DNA from: Cupriavidus gilardii J11
GTDB taxonomy: Bacteria > Pseudomonadota > Gammaproteobacteria > Burkholderiales > Burkholderiaceae
Assembly (NCBI RefSeq): GCF_007829435.1
Contig: NZ_VLJN01000023.1
Location: forward strand, 8,802 to 54,685
Direction of reading: 5' to 3'
DNA: 45,884 nt
Shown here: one piece after another, positions 32,703 to 39,563 of the stretch
How the letters are laid out: every line of letters begins with the position of its first letter
Numbering within the stretch: the first letter of the stretch is position 1
The notes under the pieces: model-generated
The model's input: the letters and a program-made list of their open reading frames with translations, nothing else
What the model was told of the DNA's origin: nothing
Databases searched by the model: none
Made by a program: the position numbers and the translations under genes

Positions 32703-33716
32703 CTAGATCGGATTCGCCCAGCTCACCCGCGCGCCGTCACGCATGCAGGTGCGGATGGCGTCGATCTGCCCGAGAATCGGCGCGGGAACCTGCACCGCGC
32801 CGTCGATGACCTGACGGGTCCACGACGCCGTGGCCGCCAGATCGGTGCCGACTGGCAGTTGCGGCACATCGGCGATCGACCCCGGCATGGGGTCGACCAG
32901 CGTTCGCTGGTGACCATCGTGCAGCCAGTCGATGCGGCCCGCGCGGCGCGCGTCGGCGACGGGCTCCCCTTCGGTGCCGCGCATCAGCAGCACGTTGGCG
33001 GGCTCGTGCGAGAAGAACTCGGTCAGCGTCTCCCGGTATTCCGGATGCGTGTAGCTGTACAGTCGCAGCGCCTCGGCGGGCGTATGCGAGCCGACCGGCT
33101 GCAACATCTTCACGATCGTGTGCGAGGAGTTGCGCAGCCCAATGACCGTGCGCTTGTCCAGCAGCGCGGTCAGCGCGGGCGAGAGCACATCGATGGGCAA
33201 CGCGGCCACCGGGCCGTGCGGGCTGCCGCCGGCCAGGCGCTGCGACGCCTCGTCGGTGCTGGCGCAGGGTGCGATGCCCAGCGCCTCGAACAACATCATG
33301 CTGGTGATGCGGTCGTTGAAGCGGCGGGTGCCATGTACCAGCACGGGAATGCCTTCGCGCGCCAGCAGTAGCGCCAGCAGCGGCACCAGGTTCGGCTGCT
33401 TGCGGGCGCCGTTGTAGCTGGGGATCACCACCACCGGGCGCTCCGGCGGCATCGCGACGGGCAGGCAATGGGCATGCGCGGCTTCCAGCATGCCGGATAA
33501 CTCATGCGGCGCTTCGCCCTTGATGCGGTAGGCCATCAGCACCGCACCGAGTTCCACGTCGGACAGGCGTTTGTCCAGCATGGCGTCGAACAAGGCCCGC
33601 GCATCGTCGCGCTGCAGGGCGCGCGCGCCGTTCACGCCGCGGCCGATCTCCTTGATGAAGCGCGCGGCTGCGAACGGCGGTTGCGGCGAAGTGGGAGCGT
33701 TCTGGTTCGGTTCCAT
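32703..33716 (-). CDS. ybiB: DNA-binding protein YbiB (TrpD2-like, glycosyltransferase family 3)
   Basis: 337 residues with the anthranilate-phosphoribosyltransferase fold: N-terminal helical domain (AARFIKEIGRGVNGARALQ, LDKRLSDVELGAVLMAYRIKGE) and a nucleoside-phosphorylase-like core with VVIPSYNGARKQPNLVPLLA and LVHGTRRFNDRITSMML. In the studied E. coli YbiB, a TrpD2 protein, the role is nucleic-acid binding rather than tryptophan synthesis (established). ATG 33716 gives the family length; an upstream in-frame start (33779) is possible. It lies 91 bases after nrtD on the same strand, so it may be partly co-transcribed with the nitrate transporter genes. Confidence 0.86.
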   Translation of the reverse strand: MEPNQNAPTSPQPPFAAARFIKEIGRGVNGARALQRDDARALFDAMLDKRLSDVELGAVLMAYRIKGEAPHELSGMLEAAHAHCLPVAMPPERPVVVIPSYNGARKQPNLVPLLALLLAREGIPVLVHGTRRFNDRITSMMLFEALGIAPCASTDEASQRLAGGSPHGPVAALPIDVLSPALTALLDKRTVIGLRNSSHTIVKMLQPVGSHTPAEALRLYSYTHPEYRETLTEFFSHEPANVLLMRGTEGEPVADARRAGRIDWLHDGHQRTLVDPMPGSIADVPQLPVGTDLAATASWTRQVIDGAVQVPAPILGQIDAIRTCMRDGARVSWANPI

Positions 33717-33807
33717 GGGGCAGGGGAGAAGCGCTGGTTTTGCCGATGATAGCGTGATCGGGCCGGCGGCATCCGGCACCTGCCTTCACCGCATCCGGTC
33801 AACCCCG

Positions 33808-34611
33808 TCATGCCGCTTCCTTCAGCGCCGGACTGCGCTGCTTTCGGTGGAGGAAGTCGAGCACCGCGCCACGGCATGCCAGGTAGGTGGGATCCTCGAC
33901 CAGCGCCATGCGGTCGCGCGGCCGTGGCAACGGCACCGGCAGGATTTCACCGATGGTGGCCGCCGGGCCATTGGTCATCATCACGATGCGGTCGGCGAGC
34001 AGCACCGCCTCGTCGACATCGTGGGTGACCATCACCACGGTGCTGCGTGTCTTGGCGACGATCTTCAGCAACTCGTCCTGCAGATGGGCGCGCGTCAGCG
34101 CGTCCAGCGCGCCGAACGGCTCGTCCATCAGCAGCATCTTCGGCTCCATCGCCAGCGCGCGGGCAATGCCCACCCGCTGCTTCATGCCGCCGGAGATCTC
34201 GTGCGGATATTTGCCCTCGGCGTGCGACAGGCCAACCAGCTCCAGCGCCTCGCGCGTGCGGGCCTTCAGCTGCGCCCTGCTTTCCGAGCCGCCGAATACG
34301 CGTTCGACGCCAAGATGCACATTGTCGAAGCACGACAGCCACGGCAGCAGCGAATGGTTCTGGAACACCACGGCGCGGTCCGGGCCTGGACCCGCGATCT
34401 CGCGGCCCGCGCAGATCAACGTGCCGGAAGTCGGTGCGGTCAGGCCCGCCAGCAGATTCAGCAGCGTCGACTTGCCGCAGCCGGAATGGCCGATCAGCGC
34501 GATGAACTCTCCGGCCGCGATCGACAGACGGATATCGCGCAGCGCGACGAACGGCCCCTTGCGCGTCTTGAAGACCTGTCCAACGTCCTCGATGCTCACG
34601 AACTTATCCAT
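33808..34611 (-). CDS. nrtD: Nitrate/nitrite ABC transporter ATP-binding protein
   Basis: ATPase subunit of an NrtABD-type importer, 267 residues. Walker A GHSGCGKST, Q-loop FQNHSLLPW, signature ISGGMKQRVGIARAL, Walker B MLLMDEPFGALDAL and H-loop VTHDVDEA are all intact. A GGAGGAA box precedes ATG 34611; the frame extends 12 codons further without likeness. It is the last gene of the nrtA-nrtB-nrtD set, 36 bases after nrtB. Substrate assignment rests on the NrtA-type binding protein and on nasT; the taurine/sulfonate ATPases are close relatives. Confidence 0.9.
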   Translation of the reverse strand: MDKFVSIEDVGQVFKTRKGPFVALRDIRLSIAAGEFIALIGHSGCGKSTLLNLLAGLTAPTSGTLICAGREIAGPGPDRAVVFQNHSLLPWLSCFDNVHLGVERVFGGSESRAQLKARTREALELVGLSHAEGKYPHEISGGMKQRVGIARALAMEPKMLLMDEPFGALDALTRAHLQDELLKIVAKTRSTVVMVTHDVDEAVLLADRIVMMTNGPAATIGEILPVPLPRPRDRMALVEDPTYLACRGAVLDFLHRKQRSPALKEAA

Positions 34612-34647
34612 GCGTTCCTCCGATTGGTGCCGATTGGACGCATGCAA

Positions 34648-35532
34648 TCAGCCGTCATGGCTGAAGCGCCGTGCCAGCGCCAGCAGCGCGTGTTCGAGCA
34701 GCAGGCCGACGACGCCGATCACGAAGATCGCGATGACGATGTGCTCGACCTTCAGGTTGTTCCATTCATCCCACAGCCAGAAGCCGATGCCGGTGCCGCC
34801 GGTCAGCATCTCGGCGGCGACGATGACCAGCCAGGCCGTGCCGATCGACAGGCGCACGCCGGTCAGCATGTACGGCAGCACGGCGGGGAACAGCACCTTG
34901 GTGAAGACCTTCCATTCGGACAGGTCGAGCACGCGGGCGACGTTCAGGTAGTCCTGCGGCACGCGGCTGACACCGACCGCGGTGTTGATCACCATCGGCC
35001 AGATCGAGCAGATGAAGATGGCCCAGATCGCCGCCGGGTTTGCCGCCTTGAACAGCAGCAGGCCGATAGGCAGCCACGCCAGCGGGGACACCGGGCGCAG
35101 CAGGCTGATGATTGGCGCCGCCATCGCGTTCAGGAAGGCGAAACGACCCAGCGCGAAGCCGGCCGGGATGCCGATCAGCGCGGCTAGGCCAAAGCCGGCG
35201 CCAACGCGCGCGAGCGACGCCAGCACGTTCCAGCCCACGCCCTGGTCGTTGGGACCATTGCGATAGAACGGGTCCGCGAACAGCGGCAGCGCCGCGTCCC
35301 AGGTTGCGCCCGGCGTGGGCAGCGCCGGAATCCACGTGGCAATGCCATGCCACGCCAGCAGGAACAGCACGAAGCCGGCAAGTGGCGGGCACAGCTTCAG
35401 CATGCCGTGCGCCAGCGCATCGCGGCGGGCGGCGCGGCGCTCCTCGCGCTGCTGTTCCAGGGCGCGCCGCTGCGCGCGGGCCTGCCCATCGTCGGCGCCC
35501 ACATCGTCGCTGGATTGCGCGATCGCGTTCAT
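34648..35532 (-). CDS. nrtB: Nitrate/nitrite ABC transporter permease
   Basis: Inner-membrane permease, 294 residues. A charged N-terminal stretch rich in Arg/Glu/Gln (about 18-42) precedes about six helices. RPVSPLAWLPIGLLLFKAAN and the cytoplasmic EAA-type coupling loop DLSEWKVFTKVLFPAVLPYMLTG (its core begins near 198) are characteristic of NtrB permeases. AAGGAGATCGAT precedes ATG 35532. The open frame continues upstream into nrtA, but that is its shadow. It lies between nrtA and nrtD in one operon. Confidence 0.92.
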   Translation of the reverse strand: MNAIAQSSDDVGADDGQARAQRRALEQQREERRAARRDALAHGMLKLCPPLAGFVLFLLAWHGIATWIPALPTPGATWDAALPLFADPFYRNGPNDQGVGWNVLASLARVGAGFGLAALIGIPAGFALGRFAFLNAMAAPIISLLRPVSPLAWLPIGLLLFKAANPAAIWAIFICSIWPMVINTAVGVSRVPQDYLNVARVLDLSEWKVFTKVLFPAVLPYMLTGVRLSIGTAWLVIVAAEMLTGGTGIGFWLWDEWNNLKVEHIVIAIFVIGVVGLLLEHALLALARRFSHDG

Positions 35533-35627
35533 ATCGATCTCCTTGCGAGGCACGCGGCGCTCGTGGCCGCGGGCAGACGTTGAGAACAACGGGTGGGGCG
35601 GCGCTCCCGGGGGCGCCGCCCCTGGCA

Positions 35628-36947
35628 TCACACCTTGATCTTGAAGCCGTCGGCGTACGCCTTCGGGTCCTTGGTGGCATCCCACACCACGCCGTCCAGC
35701 AGCTTCGCGGTGCGGAAATCGCTCTTGGGCAACGGCACTTGCGCGGCCGTCGCGGCCTGCCTGTAGATGTCCACGCGATTGACCTTCTTCGCCACGGCGA
35801 GATAGTCCGGATGCTCCTTCAACAGGCCCCAACGCTTGTGCTGTGTCAGGAACCACATGCCGTCGGACAGGAAGGGATAGTTCGCGACGCCGTCCTGATA
35901 GAACTTCATCGCGTCGGCGTCGTCCCAGGTCTTGCCCAGGCCATTGGTGTAGCGGCCAAGCATGCGGTCGAGGATGATGTCCATGTCGGTGTTGACGTAG
36001 GACTTGGCCGCGATGGTCTCGGCGGTCTTGCGTCGGTTCGATACCGAAGCATCGATGAACTTCGACGCCTCCAGCACCGCGGCGACCATCGCGCGCGCGG
36101 TGTTGGGGTACTTCTGCACGAAGTCGGCGGTGGTGCCGAGCGTCTTCTCGGGGTGGTCCTTCCAGATGCCTTGCGTGGTTTCTGCGGTGAAGCCGATCCT
36201 GTCCGCGATGGCACGCGCGCCCCACGGTTCGCCCACGCAGAAGCCGTCCATATTGCCCACACGCATGTTCGCGACCATCTGCGGCGGCGGCACGGTGATG
36301 GCGCGCGCGTCCTGCATCGGATGGATGCCGTGCGCCGCGAGCCAGTAGTACAGCCACATCGCGTGCGTGCCGGTGGGGAAGGTCTGCGCGAAGGTGTAGT
36401 CGCGCTTCTCGCGGCTCATATGGGCGCGCAGCGACGCACCGTCGCGCACGCCTTTTTCCGCCAGCTTGGACGACAGCGAGATGGCCTGGCCGTTATGGTT
36501 CAGGCTCATCAGCACCGCCATGTCCTTCTTCGGCCCGCCGATGCCGAGCTGCACGCCGTAGATAAGGCCGTACAGCACGTGCGCGGCGTCGAGTTCGCCG
36601 TTGACCAGCTTGTCCCGCACGCCGGCCCACGACGCCTCCTTGGTCGGGGTGATCCTGATGCCGTACTTCTTGTCCAGGCCCAGCGTCGCGGCCATCACCA
36701 CCGATGCGCAATCGGTCAGCGGAATGAAGCCGATCTTCACCTCCGTCTTTTCCGGCGCATCGGAGCCGGCAGCCCATGCGCCCGCCTTCACCATCGGATC
36801 GACCAGCGTCATCACGCTGGCGCCGGCGATGGTCGCCATGGCCCGGCGGCGGCCCTGGCTGGCTGGCGCCGCGTCGGCGGAGCCGCCGGTAACGGGATCG
36901 ATGACCGCCGGGCGTCGCGGCTTGGCGGTGGACGGGCGAGAGGGCAT
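35628..36947 (-). CDS. nrtA: Nitrate/nitrite ABC transporter substrate-binding protein (NrtA/CmpA family)
   Basis: Periplasmic nitrate/nitrite receptor, 439 residues. The N-terminal region carries a run of three arginines (33-35, SQGRRRAMATIAGASVM), consistent with Tat export. The binding domain shows VKIGFIPLTDCASVVMAATL, ASWAGVRDKLVNGELDAAH, GIGGPKKDMAVLMSLNHNGQ, MRVGNMDGFCVGEPW and YPNTARAMVAAVLEASKF, all typical of NrtA. ATG 36947 is preferred because TTTGGAG lies 7 bases before it. The leader upstream contains an intrinsic terminator and ANTAR-type hairpins, so expression should need NasT antitermination. It heads nrtA-nrtB-nrtD. Confidence 0.92.
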   Translation of the reverse strand: MPSRPSTAKPRRPAVIDPVTGGSADAAPASQGRRRAMATIAGASVMTLVDPMVKAGAWAAGSDAPEKTEVKIGFIPLTDCASVVMAATLGLDKKYGIRITPTKEASWAGVRDKLVNGELDAAHVLYGLIYGVQLGIGGPKKDMAVLMSLNHNGQAISLSSKLAEKGVRDGASLRAHMSREKRDYTFAQTFPTGTHAMWLYYWLAAHGIHPMQDARAITVPPPQMVANMRVGNMDGFCVGEPWGARAIADRIGFTAETTQGIWKDHPEKTLGTTADFVQKYPNTARAMVAAVLEASKFIDASVSNRRKTAETIAAKSYVNTDMDIILDRMLGRYTNGLGKTWDDADAMKFYQDGVANYPFLSDGMWFLTQHKRWGLLKEHPDYLAVAKKVNRVDIYRQAATAAQVPLPKSDFRTAKLLDGVVWDATKDPKAYADGFKIKV

Positions 36948-36961
36948 GCAAGGCTCCAAAG

Positions 36962-37012
36962 AAAAAGCGTCCCGCCCCGTCGCGCGGGAAGCGCGCGACG
37001 GGGGCAGGACGC
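36962..37012 (-). terminator. Regulated intrinsic terminator in the nrtA leader
   Basis: On the minus strand a long G/C stem (37012-36967, arms beginning GCGTCC and ending GGGACGC) runs into TTTTTC, and the nrtA Shine-Dalgarno sequence follows at once. A terminator between a promoter and its first gene implies antitermination. Confidence 0.85.
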
Positions 37013-37020
37013 CGTTGTCC
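37007..37020 (-). promoter_or_regulatory. Third ANTAR-like hexaloop hairpin, overlapping the terminator
   Basis: Minus-strand GGAC-AACGGC-GTCC: a 4-bp stem with a six-base loop having A at 1 and G at 4. Its 3' arm (37010-37007) is also part of the terminator stem, so the two structures exclude one another. Confidence 0.5.
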
Positions 37021-37024
37021 GAAA

Positions 37025-37055
37025 GATGCCGGGGACCGTCGTTGGCCGCCGCATC
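37025..37055 (-). promoter_or_regulatory. ANTAR target hairpin 2 in the nrtA leader
   Basis: Minus-strand hairpin: an interrupted stem (GATGC...GCATC at the base) closes a six-base loop AACGAC (37043-37038), with A at position 1 and G at position 4 as ANTAR proteins require. Confidence 0.65.
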
Positions 37056-37063
37056 GAGTCATC

Positions 37064-37083
37064 GCCAGCCGCCGTTGGCTGGC
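37064..37083 (-). promoter_or_regulatory. ANTAR target hairpin 1 in the nrtA leader
   Basis: Minus-strand GCCAGCC and GGCTGGC form a perfect 7-bp stem around loop AACGGC (37076-37071), with A at 1 and G at 4. Confidence 0.7.
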
Positions 37084-37095
37084 ATCGGCGATAAC

Positions 37096-37110
37096 GCAAT
37101 CGGTGTGCCA
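37096..37110 (-). promoter_or_regulatory. Sigma-54 promoter of nrtABD
   Basis: Minus-strand TGGCAC-ACCGA-TTGC: GG and GC elements with exactly ten bases between them, fitting the -24/-12 consensus. The start site would be near 37084, giving a leader of about 137 bases. Confidence 0.75.
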
Positions 37111-37244
37111 TGCAGCAATGCTGGAGAGCGGTGCGGGGACGGACCGATCGCGGGGCGCGATTCCCGCCGGCGGCGCGCGGTGCACGAAGCGGGAGAACGG
37201 GGCATGACCGCTAAGGGTGCGGGGCGGCGCTGTTGTTGTGCGTT

Positions 37245-37259
37245 GCACCAGCGGGGTGC
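37245..37259. promoter_or_regulatory. NtrC-like upstream activator site
   Basis: GCACC-N5-GGTGC, matching the NtrC core, about 160 bases upstream of the predicted sigma-54 start site and just after the nasT stop. This is a usual place for an enhancer of this type. Confidence 0.6.
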
Positions 37260-37299
37260 GGGAGAGGGCAGTCACCGCCCGCCCGCGCCCCCGAAGAAA

Positions 37300-37944
37300 T
37301 CACCCCATCACGTCAATCACCCGCTGCGCCGCCTCCAGCAGCTTGATGCCCCGCTCCATCGCCATATTGCGCAGCCGCTTGTACGCCTCGTCCTCGCTCA
37401 TGCCCCGCTCCTTCATCAGCAGGCCCTTCGCGCGCTCGACCGTCTTGCGCTCGGCCAGCTTCAGCCGGGTGGCGTCCAGTTCTGCCCGCAGCGCCTGGTC
37501 CAGCTCGAAGCGCGCATAGGCGACGTCAAGCACGGTCTTTACGCGCTCGGCGCGCAGGCCGTCCACGATATACGCGGTGATGCCGGCCGACAGCGCGGCC
37601 TTGATCCGTTCGGCATCGTCGTTGTCGGTAAACAGCACGATGGGACGCGGCGCGTGCTGGGTCGACACGCAGACGTGCTCGACGGTATCGCGCGCCGCGG
37701 ATTCCGACGCGATGATGATCAGGTCCGGCTGGCGCGCTTCGATGGCGTCGGGCAGCGTGATGCCGGCGTCGACCGTCTCCACGTCATCGAAGCCGGCCGC
37801 CGACAGGCCCGCACGAATCGTCTCGACGTTGAGCGGATCGGCGTCCAGCGGGTCGCGCACGAGCAGGATGCGCAGCGCACGGGGCGCGGCGGGCGGGGCC
37901 GTCGTGGTGGCAGGGGCTTCGGAGGGGACGCGACGTCGGTTCAT
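37300..37944 (-). CDS. nasT: ANTAR-domain antiterminator NasT
   Basis: RNA-binding antiterminator for nitrate assimilation genes, 214 residues. The N-terminal receiver-like domain (about 24-140, starting ALRILLVRDPLDADPLN) lacks the phospho-acceptor aspartate: PDLIIIASESA has A79 where receivers have D. The C-terminal ANTAR domain (about 155-210) reads ERAKGLLMKERGMSEDEAYK followed by LRNMAMERGIKLLEAAQRVI. ATG 37944 is chosen; the upstream in-frame codon is TTG. The gene lies directly upstream of nrtABD on the same strand, whose leader has matching hexaloop hairpins. Known partners are nitrate-sensing NasS proteins; no separate nasS is in the window. Confidence 0.92.
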   Translation of the reverse strand: MNRRRVPSEAPATTTAPPAAPRALRILLVRDPLDADPLNVETIRAGLSAAGFDDVETVDAGITLPDAIEARQPDLIIIASESAARDTVEHVCVSTQHAPRPIVLFTDNDDAERIKAALSAGITAYIVDGLRAERVKTVLDVAYARFELDQALRAELDATRLKLAERKTVERAKGLLMKERGMSEDEAYKRLRNMAMERGIKLLEAAQRVIDVMG

Positions 37945-38163
37945 GGCATTGGCGGGAGGTCGGACGGTTTTATGCAAGATTCAAGCCGGCCCCACGTGCG
38001 CCAGGCTGCCTCGCGCGGCGCGACGGGTGTATGCTGATGCCCTGCCGCGGCGGCTTGGAGCAGCCACGCGGCTCCGGTCGCGACCCGTGGAATCCATCGA
38101 TCCACGGAGCCACGACGGCGGCCGGCAAACCCCGATTCCCATACCGACAAGCTGGAGAGATGC

Positions 38164-38865
38164 ATGACCGAGTTCGTTTTCACCCCGCCCGCGCCCGTTG
38201 GCGTGCCGGTGCGCGGCAGCAGCGCGCGCTTCCCGGTGCGGCGCGTCTATTGCGTCGGCCGCAACTACGCCGCGCACGCGCGTGAAATGGGCTCGGACCC
38301 CGACCGCGAACCGCCGTTCTTCTTCTGCAAGCCCGCCGATGCGGTCAGCTATGTCGCCGACGGCTCCGAAGGCGCCTTTCCCTATCCGCCCGGCAGCGGC
38401 AACGTGCACTACGAGGTCGAGATGGTGGTCGCGATCGGCAAGGGCGGTCGCGATATCCCGGTCGACCAGGCGGCCTCGCATGTGTTCGGCTACGCCATCG
38501 GCCTGGACATGACGCGCCGCGACCTGCAGAACGAATCGAAGAAAACCGGCCGTCCGTGGGAAACCGGCAAGGCCTTCGACCACTCCGCGCCGATCGGTCC
38601 GATCGTGCCGGTGGAGGCCATCGGCCATCCGCAGCGTGGTGCCGTGACGCTGGCCGTCAACGGCGCCGAAAAGCAGCGCGGAGACCTGTCTGACCTGATC
38701 TGGTCGGTGCCCGAGATGGTGGCGTACCTGTCGCGCCTGTTCGAGCTGCAGCCGGGCGACCTTATCTACAGCGGCACGCCCGAGGGCGTCGGCCCGGTGG
38801 TCCGGGGCGACCGCATGGAATGCGCGATCGAGGGGCTGGGCGAGCTCGTCGTCAAGGTGGTGTAA
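38164..38865 (+). CDS. Fumarylacetoacetate hydrolase family protein (fumarylpyruvate hydrolase-like)
   Basis: 233 residues, the short form of the FAH fold. VYCVGRNYAAHAREMGSDP, the metal-binding ExE in VHYEVEMVVAIG, GYAIGLDMTRRDLQNESKK and LIYSGTPEGVGPV are intact. This size class cleaves acylpyruvates such as fumarylpyruvate, the end of the gentisate pathway, rather than fumarylacetoacetate itself. The isomerase gene four bases downstream supports this; the gentisate dioxygenase is not in the window. A GGAGAG box precedes ATG 38164. It is divergent from nasT across 219 bases in which I see no clear operator. Confidence 0.9.
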   Translation: MTEFVFTPPAPVGVPVRGSSARFPVRRVYCVGRNYAAHAREMGSDPDREPPFFFCKPADAVSYVADGSEGAFPYPPGSGNVHYEVEMVVAIGKGGRDIPVDQAASHVFGYAIGLDMTRRDLQNESKKTGRPWETGKAFDHSAPIGPIVPVEAIGHPQRGAVTLAVNGAEKQRGDLSDLIWSVPEMVAYLSRLFELQPGDLIYSGTPEGVGPVVRGDRMECAIEGLGELVVKVV

Positions 38866-38869
38866 GGCG

Positions 38870-39517
38870 ATGCTGAAGCTCTACAGCTACTTCCGCAGCT
38901 CGGCTTCGTTCCGCGTGCGCATCGCGCTGGGGCTCAAGGGCCTGCCTTATGAGTACGTGCCGGTGCATCTGCTCAAGGACGGCGGCCAGCAATTCGCCGA
39001 ATCGTATCGCGCGCTGAACGCCGACGCGCTGGTGCCCACGCTCGTCGATGGCGACCATGCGCTGGCACAGTCGATGGCGATCATCGAATACCTGGACGAA
39101 ACGCATCCGGAGCCCGCGCTGCTGCCCGGCAGCGCGCTGGATCGCGCCTATATCCGTGCGCTGGCGCAAGGCATCGCCTGCGAGATTCACCCGGTCAACA
39201 ACCTGCGCGTGCTCAAGTACCTGAAGCACACGCTGGGCGTCAGTGACGAGGCCAAGGAGGCATGGTACCGCCACTGGATCGAGCTGGGCTTTACGTCGAT
39301 CGAAGCGACGCTGGCACGCGAAGGCAAGGCCGGGCGGTTCTGCTTCGGCGATACGCCGACGCTGGCGGACATCTGCCTGGTCCCGCAGGTGTTCAACGCG
39401 CAGCGCTTCCAGATCGGCCTCGAGCCCTATCCGACCATCTCGCGGGTGTTCGATGCCTGCATGGAGATGCCGGCGTTCCAGCAGGCCGCGCCAAAGGCGC
39501 AGCCGGACGCGGAGTAA
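38870..39517 (+). CDS. maiA: Maleylacetoacetate/maleylpyruvate isomerase (zeta-class GST)
   Basis: Glutathione-dependent cis-trans isomerase, 215 residues. N-terminal thioredoxin-like domain with LYSYFRSSASFRVRIALGLK (the family often has SSCS; here the cysteine is alanine while the serines remain), ALVPTLVDGDHALAQSMAII and LDETHPEPALLP. The helical C-terminal domain has CEIHPVNNLRVLKYL and FCFGDTPTLADICLVPQVFN. It starts 4 bases after the FAH-family gene, so the two are coupled. Substrate, maleylpyruvate or maleylacetoacetate, is inferred from the pairing. Confidence 0.92.
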   Translation: MLKLYSYFRSSASFRVRIALGLKGLPYEYVPVHLLKDGGQQFAESYRALNADALVPTLVDGDHALAQSMAIIEYLDETHPEPALLPGSALDRAYIRALAQGIACEIHPVNNLRVLKYLKHTLGVSDEAKEAWYRHWIELGFTSIEATLAREGKAGRFCFGDTPTLADICLVPQVFNAQRFQIGLEPYPTISRVFDACMEMPAFQQAAPKAQPDAE

Positions 39518-39563
39518 GGTGGGGCGGGGGTGAGGGCGGTCACGGCTGAACAGCCGCCGCCCG

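Noticed and set aside
33571-35187. Long plus-strand frames over ybiB, nrtD, nrtB and nrtA (to about 37094)
   Set aside because: Antisense to intact ABC transporter and ybiB genes; composition-driven, no motifs.
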